Shown here piece after piece: positions 1 to 10,921 of a stretch of DNA of 64,000 nt; position 1 is the stretch's first letter, and each line of letters opens with the position of its first letter. The stretch comes from Crossaster papposus. Its lineage: Eukaryota; Echinodermata; Asteroidea; Velatida; Solasteridae. The stretch spans positions 178,827-242,826 of the forward strand of contig JBAIAA010000695.1 of NCBI GenBank assembly GCA_037893245.1, read 5' to 3'. The notes beneath the pieces were generated by a model. The model saw only the letters and a program-made list of their open reading frames with translations. It was not told the DNA's origin and made no database searches. A program made the translations under genes and the position numbers.

Positions 1-275
1 AAAGGGAAAGAAGTGTGCATAAGAAATATGTAAAGGGAAAGAAGTGTGCATAAGAAATATGTAAAGGGAAAGAAGTGTGCATAAGAAATATGTAAACGGA
101 AAGAAGTGTGCATAAGAAATATGAAAAGGGAAAGAAGTGTGCATAAGAAATATGTAAAGGGAAAGAAGTGTGCATAAGAAATATGTAAAGGGAAAGAAGT
201 GTGCATAAGAAATATGTAAAGGGAAAGAAGTGTGCATAAGAAATATGTAAAGGGAAAGAAGTGTGCATAAGAAAT

Positions 276-378
276 AAACACATGATGTGGGAACAAGCCC
301 TCGAGTTAAATATGTAAAGGGAAAGAAGTGTGCATAAGAAATAAACACATGATGTAGGAACAAGCCCTCGAGTTAAAT
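276..378. repeat. Doublet of 36-bp inserts (276-311 and 343-378)
   Basis: Two adjacent monomers each carry the 36-bp insert, 67 bp apart. The insert runs from AAACACATGATG to CTCGAGTTAAAT and is flanked by AAAT on both sides, so removing it restores a normal monomer. The second copy has the private change GATGTAGG, shared only with the copy at 6480. Confidence 0.95.
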
Positions 379-1153
379 ATGTAAAGGGAAAGAAGTGTGC
401 ATAAGAAATATGTAAAGGGAAAGAAGTGTGCATAAGAAATATGTAAAGGGAAAGAAGTGTGCATAAGAAATATGTAAAGGGAAAGAAGTGTGCATAAGAA
501 ATATGTAAAGGGAAAGAAGTGTGCATAAGAAATATGTAAAGGGAAAGAAGTGTGCATAAGAAATATGTAAAGGGAAAGAAGTGTGCATAAGAAATATGTA
601 AAGGGAAAGAAGTGTGCATAAGAAATATGTAAAGGGAAAGAAGTGTGCATAAGAAATATGTAAAGGGAAAGAAGTGTGCATAAGAAATATGTAAAGGGAA
701 AGAAGTGTGCATAAGAAATATGTAAAGGGAAAGAAGTGTGCATAAGAAATATGTAAAGGGAAAGAAGTGTGCATAAGAAATATGTAAAGGGAAAGAAGTG
801 TGCATAAGAAATATGTAAAGGGAAAGAAGTGTGCATAAGAAATATGTAAAGGGAAAGAAGTGTGCATAAGAAATATGTAAAGGGAAAGAAGTGTGCATAA
901 GAAATATGTAAAGGGAAAGAAGTGTGCATAAGAAATATGTAAAGGGAAAGAAGTGTGCATAAGAAATATGTAAAGGGAAAGAAGTGTGCATAAGAAATAT
1001 GTAAAGGGAAAGAAGTGTGCATAAGAAATATGTAAAGGGAAAGAAGTGTGCATAAGAAATATGTAAAGGGAAAGAAGTGTGCATAAGAAATATGTAAAGG
1101 GAAAGAAGTGTGCATAAGAAATATGTAAAGGGAAAGAAGTGTGCATACGAAAT

Positions 1154-1189
1154 AAACACATGATGTGGGAACAAGCCCTCGAGTTAAAC
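1154..1189. repeat. 36-bp satellite insert
   Basis: Single insert with two linked private variants: an ACGAAAT change just upstream and TTAAACATG at its right end. Both recur at 7260, exactly 6,106 bp away. Confidence 0.95.
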
Positions 1190-1716
1190 ATGTAAAGGGA
1201 AAGAAGTGTGCATAAGAAATATGTAAAGGGAAAGAAGTGTGCATAAGAAATATGTAAAGGGAAAGAAGTGTGCATAAGAAATATGTAAAGGGAAAGAAGT
1301 GTGCATAAGAAATATGTAAAGGGAAAGAAGTGTGCATAAGAAATATGTAAAGGGAAAGAAGTGTGCATAAGAAATATGTAAATGGAAAGAAGTGTGCATA
1401 AGAAATATGTAAAGGGAAAGAAGTGTGCATAAGAAATATGTAAAGGGAAAGAAGTGTGCATAAGAAATATGTAAAGGGAAAGAAGTGTGCATAAGAAATA
1501 TGTAAAAGGACAGAAGTGTGCATAAGAAATATGTAAAGGGAAAGAAGTGTGCATAAGAAATATGTAAAGGGAAATAAGTGTGCATAAGAAATATGTAAAG
1601 GGAAAGAAGTGTGCATAAGAAATATGTAAAGGGAAAGAAGTGTGCATAAGAAATATGTAAAGGGAAAGAAGTGTGCATAAGAAATATGTAAAGGGAAAGA
1701 AGTGTGCATAAGAAAT

Positions 1717-1752
1717 AAACACATGATGTGGGAACAAGCCCTCGAGTTAAAT
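1717..1752. repeat. 36-bp satellite insert
   Basis: Single insert of consensus sequence. Its partner in the 6,106-bp duplication is at 7823. Confidence 0.95.
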
Positions 1753-2434
1753 ATGTAAAGGGAAAGAAGTGTGCATAAGAAATATGTAAAGGGAAAGAAG
1801 TGTGCATAAGAAATATGTAAAGGGAAAGAAGTGTGCATAAGAAATATGTAAAGGGAAAGAAGTGTGCATAAGAAATATGTAAAGGGAAAGAAGTGTGCAT
1901 AAGAAATATGTAAAGGGAAAGAAGTGTGCATAAGAAATATGTAAAGGGAAAGAAGTGTGCATAAGAAATATGTAAAGGGAAAGAAGTGTGCATAATAAAT
2001 CTGTAAAGGGAAAGAAGTGTGCATAAGAAATCTGTAAAGGGAAAGAAGTGTGCATAAGAAATATGTAAAGGGAAAGAAGTGTGCATAAGAAATATGTAAA
2101 GGGAAAGAAGTGTGCATAATAAATATGTAAAGGGAAAGAAGTGTGCATAAGAAATATGTAAAGGGAAAGAAGTGTGCATAAGAAATATGTAAAGGGAAAG
2201 AAGTGTGCATAAGAAATATGTAAAGGGAAAGAAGTGTGCATAAGAAATCTGTAAAGGGAAAGAAGTGTGCATAAGAAATCTGTAAAGGGAAAGAAGTGTG
2301 CATAAGAAATATGTAAAGGGAAAGAAGTGTGCATAAGAAATATGTAAAGGGAAAGAAGTGTGCATAAGAAATCTGTAAAGGGAAAGAAGTGTGCATAAGA
2401 AATATGTAAAGGGAAAGAAGTGTGCATAAGAAAT

Positions 2435-2470
2435 AAACACATGATGTGGGAACAAGCCCTCGAGTTAAAT
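2435..2470. repeat. 36-bp satellite insert
   Basis: Single insert followed by a monomer with ACGAAAT (C at 2496). The same insert-plus-variant pair occurs at 3866 and 8541, so this block exists in three copies. Confidence 0.95.
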
Positions 2471-3865
2471 ATGTAAAGGGAAAGAAGTGTGCATACGAAA
2501 TATGTAAAGGGAAAGAAGTGTGCATAAGAAATATGTAAAGGGAAAGAAGTGTGCATAAGAAATATGTAAAGGGAAAGAAGTGTGCATAAGAAATATGTAA
2601 AGGGAAAGAAGTGTGCATAAGAAATATGTAAAGGGAAAGAAGTGTGCATAAGAAATATGTAAAGGGAAAGAAGTGTGCATAAGAAATATGTAAAGGGAAA
2701 GAAGTGTGCATAAGAAATATGTAAAGGGAAAGAAGTGTGCATAAGAAATATGTAAAGGGAAAGAAGTGTGCATAAGAAATATGTAAAGGGAAAGAAGTGT
2801 GCATAAGAAATATGTAAAGGGAAATAAGTGTGCATAAGAAATATGTAAAGGGAAAGAAGTGTGCATAAGAAATATGTAAAGGGAAAGAAGTGTGCATAAG
2901 AAATATGTAAAGGGAAAGAAGTGTGCATAAGAAATATGTAAAGGGAAAGAAGTGTGCATAAGAAATATGTAAAGGGAAAGAAGTGTGCATAAGAAATATG
3001 TAAAGGGAAAGAAGTGTGCATAAGAAATATGTAAAGGGAAATAAGTGTGCATAAGAAATATGTAAAGGGAAAGAAGTGTGCATAAGAAATATGTAAAGGG
3101 AAAGAAGTGTGCATAAGAAATATGTAAAGGGAAAGAAGTGTGCATAAGAAATATGTAAAGGGAAAGAAGTGTGCATAAGAAATATGTAAAGGGAAAGAAG
3201 TGTGCATAAGAAATATGTAAAGGGAAAGAAGTGTGCATAAGAAATATGTAAAGAGAAAGAAGTGTGCATAAGAAATATGTAAAGGGAAAGAAGTGTGCAT
3301 AAGAAATATGTAAAGGGAAAGAAGTGTGCATAAGAAATATGTAAAGGGAAAGAAGTGTGCATAAGAAATATGTAAAGGGAAAGAAGTGTGCATAAGAAAT
3401 ATGTAAAGGGAAAGAAGTGTGCATAAGAAATATGTAAAGGGAAAGAAGTGTGCATAAGAAATATGTAAAGGGAAAGAAGTGTGCATAAGAAATATGTAAA
3501 GGGAAATAAGTGTGCATAAGAAATATGTAAAGGGAAAGAAGTGTGCATAAGAAATATGTAAAGGGAAAGAAGTGTGCATAAGAAATATGTAAAGGGAAAG
3601 AAGTGTGCATAAGAAATATGTAAAGGGAAAGAAGTGTGCATAAGAAATATGTAAAGGGAAAGAAGTGTGCATAAGAAATATGTAAAGGGAAAGAAGTGTG
3701 CATAAGAAATATGTAAAGGGAAAGAAGTGTGCATAAGAAATATGTAAAGGGAAAGAAGTGTGCATAAGAAATATGTAAAGGGAAAGAAGTGTGCATAAGA
3801 AATATGTAAAGGGAAAGAAGTGTGCATAAGAAATATGTAAAGGGAAAGAAGTGTGCATAAGAAAT

Positions 3866-3901
3866 AAACACATGATGTGGGAACAAGCCCTCGAGTTAAA
3901 T
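3866..3901. repeat. 36-bp satellite insert
   Basis: Single insert followed by ACGAAAT (C at 3927), 1,431 bp from the related insert at 2435. Confidence 0.95.
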
Positions 3902-6412
3902 ATGTAAAGGGAAAGAAGTGTGCATACGAAATATGTAAAGGGAAAGAAGTGTGCATAAGAAATATGTAAAGGGAAAGAAGTGTGCATAAGAAATATGTAA
4001 AGGGAAAGAAGTGTGCATAAGAAATATGTAAAGGGAAAGAAGTGTGCATAAGAAATATGTAAAGGGAAAGAAGTGTGCATAAGAAATATGTAAAGGGAAA
4101 GAAGTGTGCATAAGAAATATGTAAAGGGAAAGAAGTGTGCATAAGAAATATGTAAAGGGAAAGAAGTGTGCATAAGAAATATGTAAAGGGAAAGAAGTGT
4201 GCATAAGAAATATGTAAAGGGAAATAAGTGTGCATAAGAAATATGTAAAGGGAAAGAAGTGTGCATAAGAAATATGTAAAGGGAAAGAAGTGTGCATAAG
4301 AAATATGTAAAGGGAAAGAAGTGTGCATAAGAAATATGTAAAGGGAAAGAAGTGTGCATAAGAAATATGTAAAGGGAAAGAAGTGTGCATAAGAAATATG
4401 TAAAGGGAAAGAAGTGTGCATAAGAAATATGTAAAGGGAAATAAGTGTGCATAAGAAATATGTAAAGGGAAAGAAGTGTGCATAAGAAATATGTAAAGGG
4501 AAAGAAGTGTGCATAAGAAATATGCAAAGGGAAAGAAGTGTGCATAAGAAATATGTAAAGGGAAAGAAGTGTGCATAAGAAATATGTAAAGGGAAAGAAG
4601 TGTGCATAAGAAATATGTAAAGGGAAAGAAGTGTGCATAAGAAATATGTAAAGGGAAAGAAGTGTGCATAAGAAATATGTAAAGGGAAAGAAGTGTGCAT
4701 AAGAAATATGTAAAGGGAAAGAAGTGTGCATAAGAAATATGTAAAGGGAAAGAAGTGTGCATAAGAAATATGTAAAGGGAAAGAAGTGTGCATAAGAAAT
4801 ATGTAAAGGGAAAGAAGTGTGCATAAGAAATATGTAAAGGGAAAGAAGTGTGCATAAGAAATATGTAAAGGGAAAGAAGTGTGCATAAGAAATATGTAAA
4901 GGGAAAGAAGTGTGCATAAGAAATATGTAAAGGGAAAGAAGTGTGCATAAGAAATATGTAAAGGGAAAGAAGTGTGCATAAGAAATATGTAAAAGGACAG
5001 AAGTGTGCATAAGAAATATGTAAAGGGAAAGAAGTGTGCATAAGAAATATGTAAAGGGAAATAAGTGTGCATAAGAAATATGTAAAGGGAAAGAAGTGTG
5101 CATAAGAAATATGTAAAGGGAAAGAAGTGTGCATAAGAAATATGTAAAGGGAAAGAAGTGTGCATAAGAAATATGTAAAGGGAAAGAAGTGTGCATAAGA
5201 AATATGTAAAGGGAAAGAAGTGTGCATAAGAAATATGTAAAGGGAAAGAAGTGTGCATAAGAAATATGTAAAGGGAAAGAAGTGTGCATAAGAAATATGT
5301 AAAGGGAAAGAAGTGTGCATAAGAAATATGTAAAGGGAAAGAAGTGTGCATAAGAAATATGTAAAGGGAAAGAAGTGTGCATAAGAAATATGTAAAGGGA
5401 AAGAAGTGTGCATAAGAAATATGTAAAGGGAAAGAAGTGTGCATAAGAAATATGTAAAGGGAAAGAAGTGTGCATAAGAAATATGTAAAGGGAAAGAAGT
5501 GTGCATAAGAAATATGTAAAGGGAAAGAAGTGTGCATAAGAAATATGTAAAGGGAAAGAAGTGTGCATAAGAAATATGTAAAGGGAAAGAAGTGTGCATA
5601 AGAAATATGTAAAGGGAAAGAAGTGTGCATAAGAAATATGTAAAGGGAAAGAAGTGTGCATAAGAAATATGAAAAGGGAAAGAAGTGTGCATAAGAAATA
5701 TGTAAAGGGAAAGAAGTGTGCATAAGAAATATGTAAAGGGAAAGAAGTGTGCATAAGAAATATGTAAAGGGAAAGAAGTGTGCATAAGAAATATGTAAAG
5801 GGAAAGGAGTGTGCATAAGAAATATGTAAAGGGAAAGAAGTGTGCATAAGAAATATGTAAAGGGAAAGAAGTGTGCATAAGAAATATGTAAAGGGAAAGA
5901 AGTGTGCATAAGAAATATGTAAAGGGAAAGAAGTGTGCATAAGAAATATGTAAAGGGAAAGAAGTGTGCATAAGAAATATGTAAAGGGAAAGAAGTGTGC
6001 ATAAGAAATATGTAAAGGGAAAGAAGTGTGCATAAGAAATATGTAAAGGGAAAGAAGTGTGCATAAGAAATATGTAAAGGGAAAGAAGTGTGCATAAGAA
6101 ATATGTAAAGGGAAAGAAGTGTGCATAAGAAATATGTAAAGGGAAAGAAGTGTGCATAAGAAATATGTAAAGGGAAAGAAGTGTGCATAAGAAATATGTA
6201 AAGGGAAAGAAGTGTGCATAAGAAATATGTAAACGGAAAGAAGTGTGCATAAGAAATATGAAAAGGGAAAGAAGTGTGCATAAGAAATATGTAAAGGGAA
6301 AGAAGTGTGCATAAGAAATATGTAAAGGGAAAGAAGTGTGCATAAGAAATATGTAAAGGGAAAGAAGTGTGCATAAGAAATATGTAAAGGGAAAGAAGTG
6401 TGCATAAGAAAT

Positions 6413-6515
6413 AAACACATGATGTGGGAACAAGCCCTCGAGTTAAATATGTAAAGGGAAAGAAGTGTGCATAAGAAATAAACACATGATGTAGGAACAA
6501 GCCCTCGAGTTAAAT
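6413..6515. repeat. Doublet of 36-bp inserts (6413-6448 and 6480-6515)
   Basis: Copy of the doublet at 276/343. The second insert shares the GATGTAGG change. Confidence 0.95.
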
Positions 6516-7259
6516 ATGTAAAGGGAAAGAAGTGTGCATAAGAAATATGTAAAGGGAAAGAAGTGTGCATAAGAAATATGTAAAGGGAAAGAAGTGTGCA
6601 TAAGAAATATGTAAAGGGAAAGAAGTGTGCATAAGAAATATGTAAAGGGAAAGAAGTGTGCATAAGAAATATGTAAAGGGAAAGAAGTGTGCATAAGAAA
6701 TATGTAAAGGGAAAGAAGTGTGCATAAGAAATATGTAAAGGGAAAGAAGTGTGCATAAGAAATATGTAAAGGGAAAGAAGTGTGCATAAGAAATATGTAA
6801 AGGGAAAGAAGTGTGCATAAGAAATATGTAAAGGGAAAGAAGTGTGCATAAGAAATATGTAAAGGGAAAGAAGTGTGCATAAGAAATATGTAAAGGGAAA
6901 GAAGTGTGCATAAGAAATATGTAAAGGGAAAGAAGTGTGCATAAGAAATATGTAAAGGGAAAGAAGTGTGCATAAGAAATATGTAAAGGGAAAGAAGTGT
7001 GCATAAGAAATATGTAAAGGGAAAGAAGTGTGCATAAGAAATATGTAAAGGGAAAGAAGTGTGCATAAGAAATATGTAAAGGGAAAGAAGTGTGCATAAG
7101 AAATATGTAAAGGGAAAGAAGTGTGCATAAGAAATATGTAAAGGGAAAGAAGTGTGCATAAGAAATATGTAAAGGGAAAGAAGTGTGCATAAGAAATATG
7201 TAAAGGGAAAGAAGTGTGCATAAGAAATATGTAAAGGGAAAGAAGTGTGCATACGAAAT

Positions 7260-7295
7260 AAACACATGATGTGGGAACAAGCCCTCGAGTTAAAC
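7260..7295. repeat. 36-bp satellite insert
   Basis: Shares the ACGAAAT and TTAAACATG variants with the insert at 1154. Confidence 0.95.
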
Positions 7296-7822
7296 ATGTA
7301 AAGGGAAAGAAGTGTGCATAAGAAATATGTAAAGGGAAAGAAGTGTGCATAAGAAATATGTAAAGGGAAAGAAGTGTGCATAAGAAATATGTAAAGGGAA
7401 AGAAGTGTGCATAAGAAATATGTAAAGGGAAAGAAGTGTGCATAAGAAATATGTAAAGGGAAAGAAGTGTGCATAAGAAATATGTAAATGGAAAGAAGTG
7501 TGCATAAGAAATATGTAAAGGGAAAGAAGTGTGCATAAGAAATATGTAAAGGGAAAGAAGTGTGCATAAGAAATATGTAAAGGGAAAGAAGTGTGCATAA
7601 GAAATATGTAAAAGGACAGAAGTGTGCATAAGAAATATGTAAAGGGAAAGAAGTGTGCATAAGAAATATGTAAAGGGAAATAAGTGTGCATAAGAAATAT
7701 GTAAAGGGAAAGAAGTGTGCATAAGAAATATGTAAAGGGAAAGAAGTGTGCATAAGAAATATGTAAAGGGAAAGAAGTGTGCATAAGAAATATGTAAAGG
7801 GAAAGAAGTGTGCATAAGAAAT

Positions 7823-7858
7823 AAACACATGATGTGGGAACAAGCCCTCGAGTTAAAT
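7823..7858. repeat. 36-bp satellite insert
   Basis: Consensus insert, duplicate of 1717. Confidence 0.95.
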
Positions 7859-8540
7859 ATGTAAAGGGAAAGAAGTGTGCATAAGAAATATGTAAAGGGA
7901 AAGAAGTGTGCATAAGAAATATGTAAAGGGAAAGAAGTGTGCATAAGAAATATGTAAAGGGAAAGAAGTGTGCATAAGAAATATGTAAAGGGAAAGAAGT
8001 GTGCATAAGAAATATGTAAAGGGAAAGAAGTGTGCATAAGAAATATGTAAAGGGAAAGAAGTGTGCATAAGAAATATGTAAAGGGAAAGAAGTGTGCATA
8101 ATAAATCTGTAAAGGGAAAGAAGTGTGCATAAGAAATCTGTAAAGGGAAAGAAGTGTGCATAAGAAATATGTAAAGGGAAAGAAGTGTGCATAAGAAATA
8201 TGTAAAGGGAAAGAAGTGTGCATAATAAATATGTAAAGGGAAAGAAGTGTGCATAAGAAATATGTAAAGGGAAAGAAGTGTGCATAAGAAATATGTAAAG
8301 GGAAAGAAGTGTGCATAAGAAATATGTAAAGGGAAAGAAGTGTGCATAAGAAATCTGTAAAGGGAAAGAAGTGTGCATAAGAAATCTGTAAAGGGAAAGA
8401 AGTGTGCATAAGAAATATGTAAAGGGAAAGAAGTGTGCATAAGAAATATGTAAAGGGAAAGAAGTGTGCATAAGAAATCTGTAAAGGGAAAGAAGTGTGC
8501 ATAAGAAATATGTAAAGGGAAAGAAGTGTGCATAAGAAAT

Positions 8541-8576
8541 AAACACATGATGTGGGAACAAGCCCTCGAGTTAAAT
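8541..8576. repeat. 36-bp satellite insert
   Basis: Duplicate of 2435, again followed by an ACGAAAT monomer. Confidence 0.95.
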
Positions 8577-9413
8577 ATGTAAAGGGAAAGAAGTGTGCAT
8601 ACGAAATATGTAAAGGGAAAGAAGTGTGCATAAGAAATATGTAAAGGGAAAGAAGTGTGCATAAGAAATATGTAAAGGGAAAGAAGTGTGCATAAGAAAT
8701 ATGTAAAGGGAAAGAAGTGTGCATAAGAAATATGTAAAGGGAAAGAAGTGTGCATAAGAAATATGTAAAGGGAAAGAAGTGTGCATAAGAAATATGTAAA
8801 GGGAAAGAAGTGTGCATAAGAAATATGTAAAGGGAAAGAAGTGTGCATAAGAAATATGTAAAGGGAAAGAAGTGTGCATAAGAAATATGTAAAGGGAAAG
8901 AAGTGTGCATAAGAAATATGTAAAGGGAAATAAGTGTGCATAAGAAATATGTAAAGGGAAAGAAGTGTGCATAAGAAATATGTAAAGGGAAAGAAGTGTG
9001 CATAAGAAATATGTAAAGGGAAAGAAGTGTGCATAAGAAATATGTAAAGGGAAAGAAGTGTGCATAAGAAATATGTAAAGGGAAAGAAGTGTGCATAAGA
9101 AATATGTAAAGGGAAAGAAGTGTGCATAAGAAATATGTAAAGGGAAAGAAGTGTGCATAAGAAATATGTAAAGGGAAAGAAGTGTGCATAAGAAATATGT
9201 AAAGGGAAAGAAGTGTGCATAAGAAATATGTAAAGGGAAAGAAGTGTGCATAAGAAATATGTAAAGGGAAAGAAGTGTGCATAAGAAATATGTAAAGGGA
9301 AAGAAGTGTGCATAAGAAATATGTAAAGGGAAAGAAGTGTGCATAAGAAATATGTAAAGGGAAAGAAGTGTGCATACGAAATATGTAAAGGGAAAAAAGT
9401 GTGCATAAGAAAT

Positions 9414-9516
9414 AAACACATGATGTGGGAACAAGCCCTAGAGTTAAATATGTAAAGGGAAAGAAGTGTGCATAAGAAATAAACACATGATGTGGGAACA
9501 AGCCCTCGAGTTAAAT
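9414..9516. repeat. Doublet of 36-bp inserts with CTAGAG variant (9414-9449 and 9481-9516)
   Basis: The first insert has CTAGAG in place of CTCGAG. It is preceded by a monomer with GGGAAAAAAG, and the doublet is followed by GAGAAAGAATTG. This set of linked variants recurs at 10819/10886 and, without the upstream ACGAAAT, at 44947/45014. Confidence 0.95.
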
Positions 9517-10818
9517 ATGTAAAGAGAAAGAATTGTGCATAAGAAATATGTAAAGGGAAAGAAGTGTGCATAAGAAATATGTAAAGGGAAAGAAGTGTGC
9601 ATAAGAAATATGTAAAGGGAAAGAAGTGTGCATAAGAAATATGTAAAGGGAAAGAAGTGTGCATAAGAAATATGTAAAGGGAAAGAAGTGTGCATAAGAA
9701 ATATGTAAAGGGAAAGAAGTGTGCATAAGAAATATGTAAAGGGAAAGAAGTGTGCATAAGAAATATGTAAAGGGAAAGAAGTGTGCATAAGAAATATGTA
9801 AAGGGAAAGAAGTGTGCATAAGAAATATGTAAAGGGAAATAAGTGTGCATAAGAAATATGTAAAGGGAAAGAAGTGTGCATAAGAAATATGTAAAGGGAA
9901 ATAAGTGTGCATAAGAAATATGTAAAGGGAAAGAAGTGTGCATAAGAAATATGTAAAGTGAAAGAAGTGTGCATAAGAAATATGTAAAGGGAAAGAAGTG
10001 TGCATAAGAAATATGTAAAGGGAAAGAAGTGTGCATAAGAAATATGTAAAGGGAAAGAAGTGTGCATAAGAAATATGTAAAGGGAAAGAAGTGTGCATAA
10101 GAAATATGTAAAGGGAAAGAAGTGTGCATAAGAAATATGTAAAGGGAAAGAAGTGTGCATAAGAAATATGTAAAGGGAAAGAAGTGTGCATAAGAAATAT
10201 GTAAAGGGAAAGAAGTGTGCATAAGAAATATGTAAAGGGAAAGAAGTGTGCATAAGAAATATGTAAAGGGAAAGAAGTGTGCATAAGAAATATGTAAAGG
10301 GAAAGAAGTGTGCATAATAAATATGTAAAGGGAAAGAAGTGTGCATAAGAAATATGTAAAGGGAAAGAAGTGTGCATAATAAATATGTAAAGGGAAAGAA
10401 GTGTGCATAATAAATATGTAAAGGGAAAGAAGTGTGCATAAGAAATATGTAAAGGGAAAGAAGTGTGCATAAGAAATATGTAAAGGGAAAGAAGTGTGCA
10501 TAAGAAATATGTAAAGGGAAAGAAGTGTGCATAAGAAATATGTAAAGGGAAAGAAGTGTGCATAAGAAATATGTAAAGGGAAAGAAGTGTGCATAAGAAA
10601 TATGTAAAGGGAAAGAAGTGTGCATAATAAATATGTAAAGGGAAAGAAGTGTGCATAATAAATATGTAAAGGGAAAGAAGTGTGCATAAGAAATATGTAA
10701 AGGGAAAGAAGTGTGCATAAGAAATATGTAAAGGGAAAGAAGTGTGCATAAGAAATATGTAAAGGGAAAGAAGTGTGCATACGAAATATGTAAAGGGAAA
10801 AAAGTGTGCATAAGAAAT

Positions 10819-10921
10819 AAACACATGATGTGGGAACAAGCCCTAGAGTTAAATATGTAAAGGGAAAGAAGTGTGCATAAGAAATAAACACATGATGTGG
10901 GAACAAGCCCTCGAGTTAAAT
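10819..10921. repeat. Doublet of 36-bp inserts with CTAGAG variant (10819-10854 and 10886-10921)
   Basis: Copy of the 9414/9481 doublet at an offset of 1,405 bp (43 monomers plus two inserts), with the same flanking variants on both sides. Confidence 0.95.

Larger units (their letters stand above)
97..2825. repeat. Segmental duplication, copy 1 (partner about 6234-8931)
   Basis: Ordered private markers match the block at 6234-8931. The offset is 6,137 bp for markers at 97, 276 and 343. It is 6,106 bp for markers at 1154, 1383, 1511, 1717, 2001, 2435 and 2825. The 31-bp change in offset means one monomer was lost or gained between 343 and 1154. The two blocks stop matching between 2825 and 3042. 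The left limit may lie outside the window. Confidence 0.9.
2435..4442. repeat. Local 1.4-kb tandem duplication
   Basis: The series insert, ACGAAAT, first AAATAAG, second AAATAAG occurs at 2435, 2496, 2825, 3042 and again at 3866, 3927, 4225, 4442. The offset falls from 1,431 to 1,400 bp inside the copy, a difference of one monomer. Confidence 0.85.
6234..8931. repeat. Segmental duplication, copy 2
   Basis: Second copy of the block at 97-2825, with the same five inserts (6413, 6480, 7260, 7823, 8541) and the same private substitutions in the same order. Confidence 0.9.
1..10921. repeat. 31-bp satellite array, insert-rich left segment
   Basis: Head-to-tail 31-bp monomers, all in one orientation. 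The plus strand is purine-rich: one monomer has 15 A, 9 G, 6 T and a single C, so about 32% GC and no CpG. Fifteen monomers carry a 36-bp insert. Private substitutions recur at fixed offsets (AAACGG at 97 and 6234, AAATGG at 1383 and 7489, CTGT at 2001 and 8107), showing that kilobase blocks were copied within the array. No gene is visible. The long minus-strand open frames here are a by-product of a stop-free monomer and end only where the insert supplies a TAA. Confidence 0.98.

Noticed and set aside
276-311. 36-bp insert as a promoter, operator or terminator
   Set aside because: No dyad of useful length beyond CTCGAG, no transcription context, and its copies follow array duplications rather than genes.
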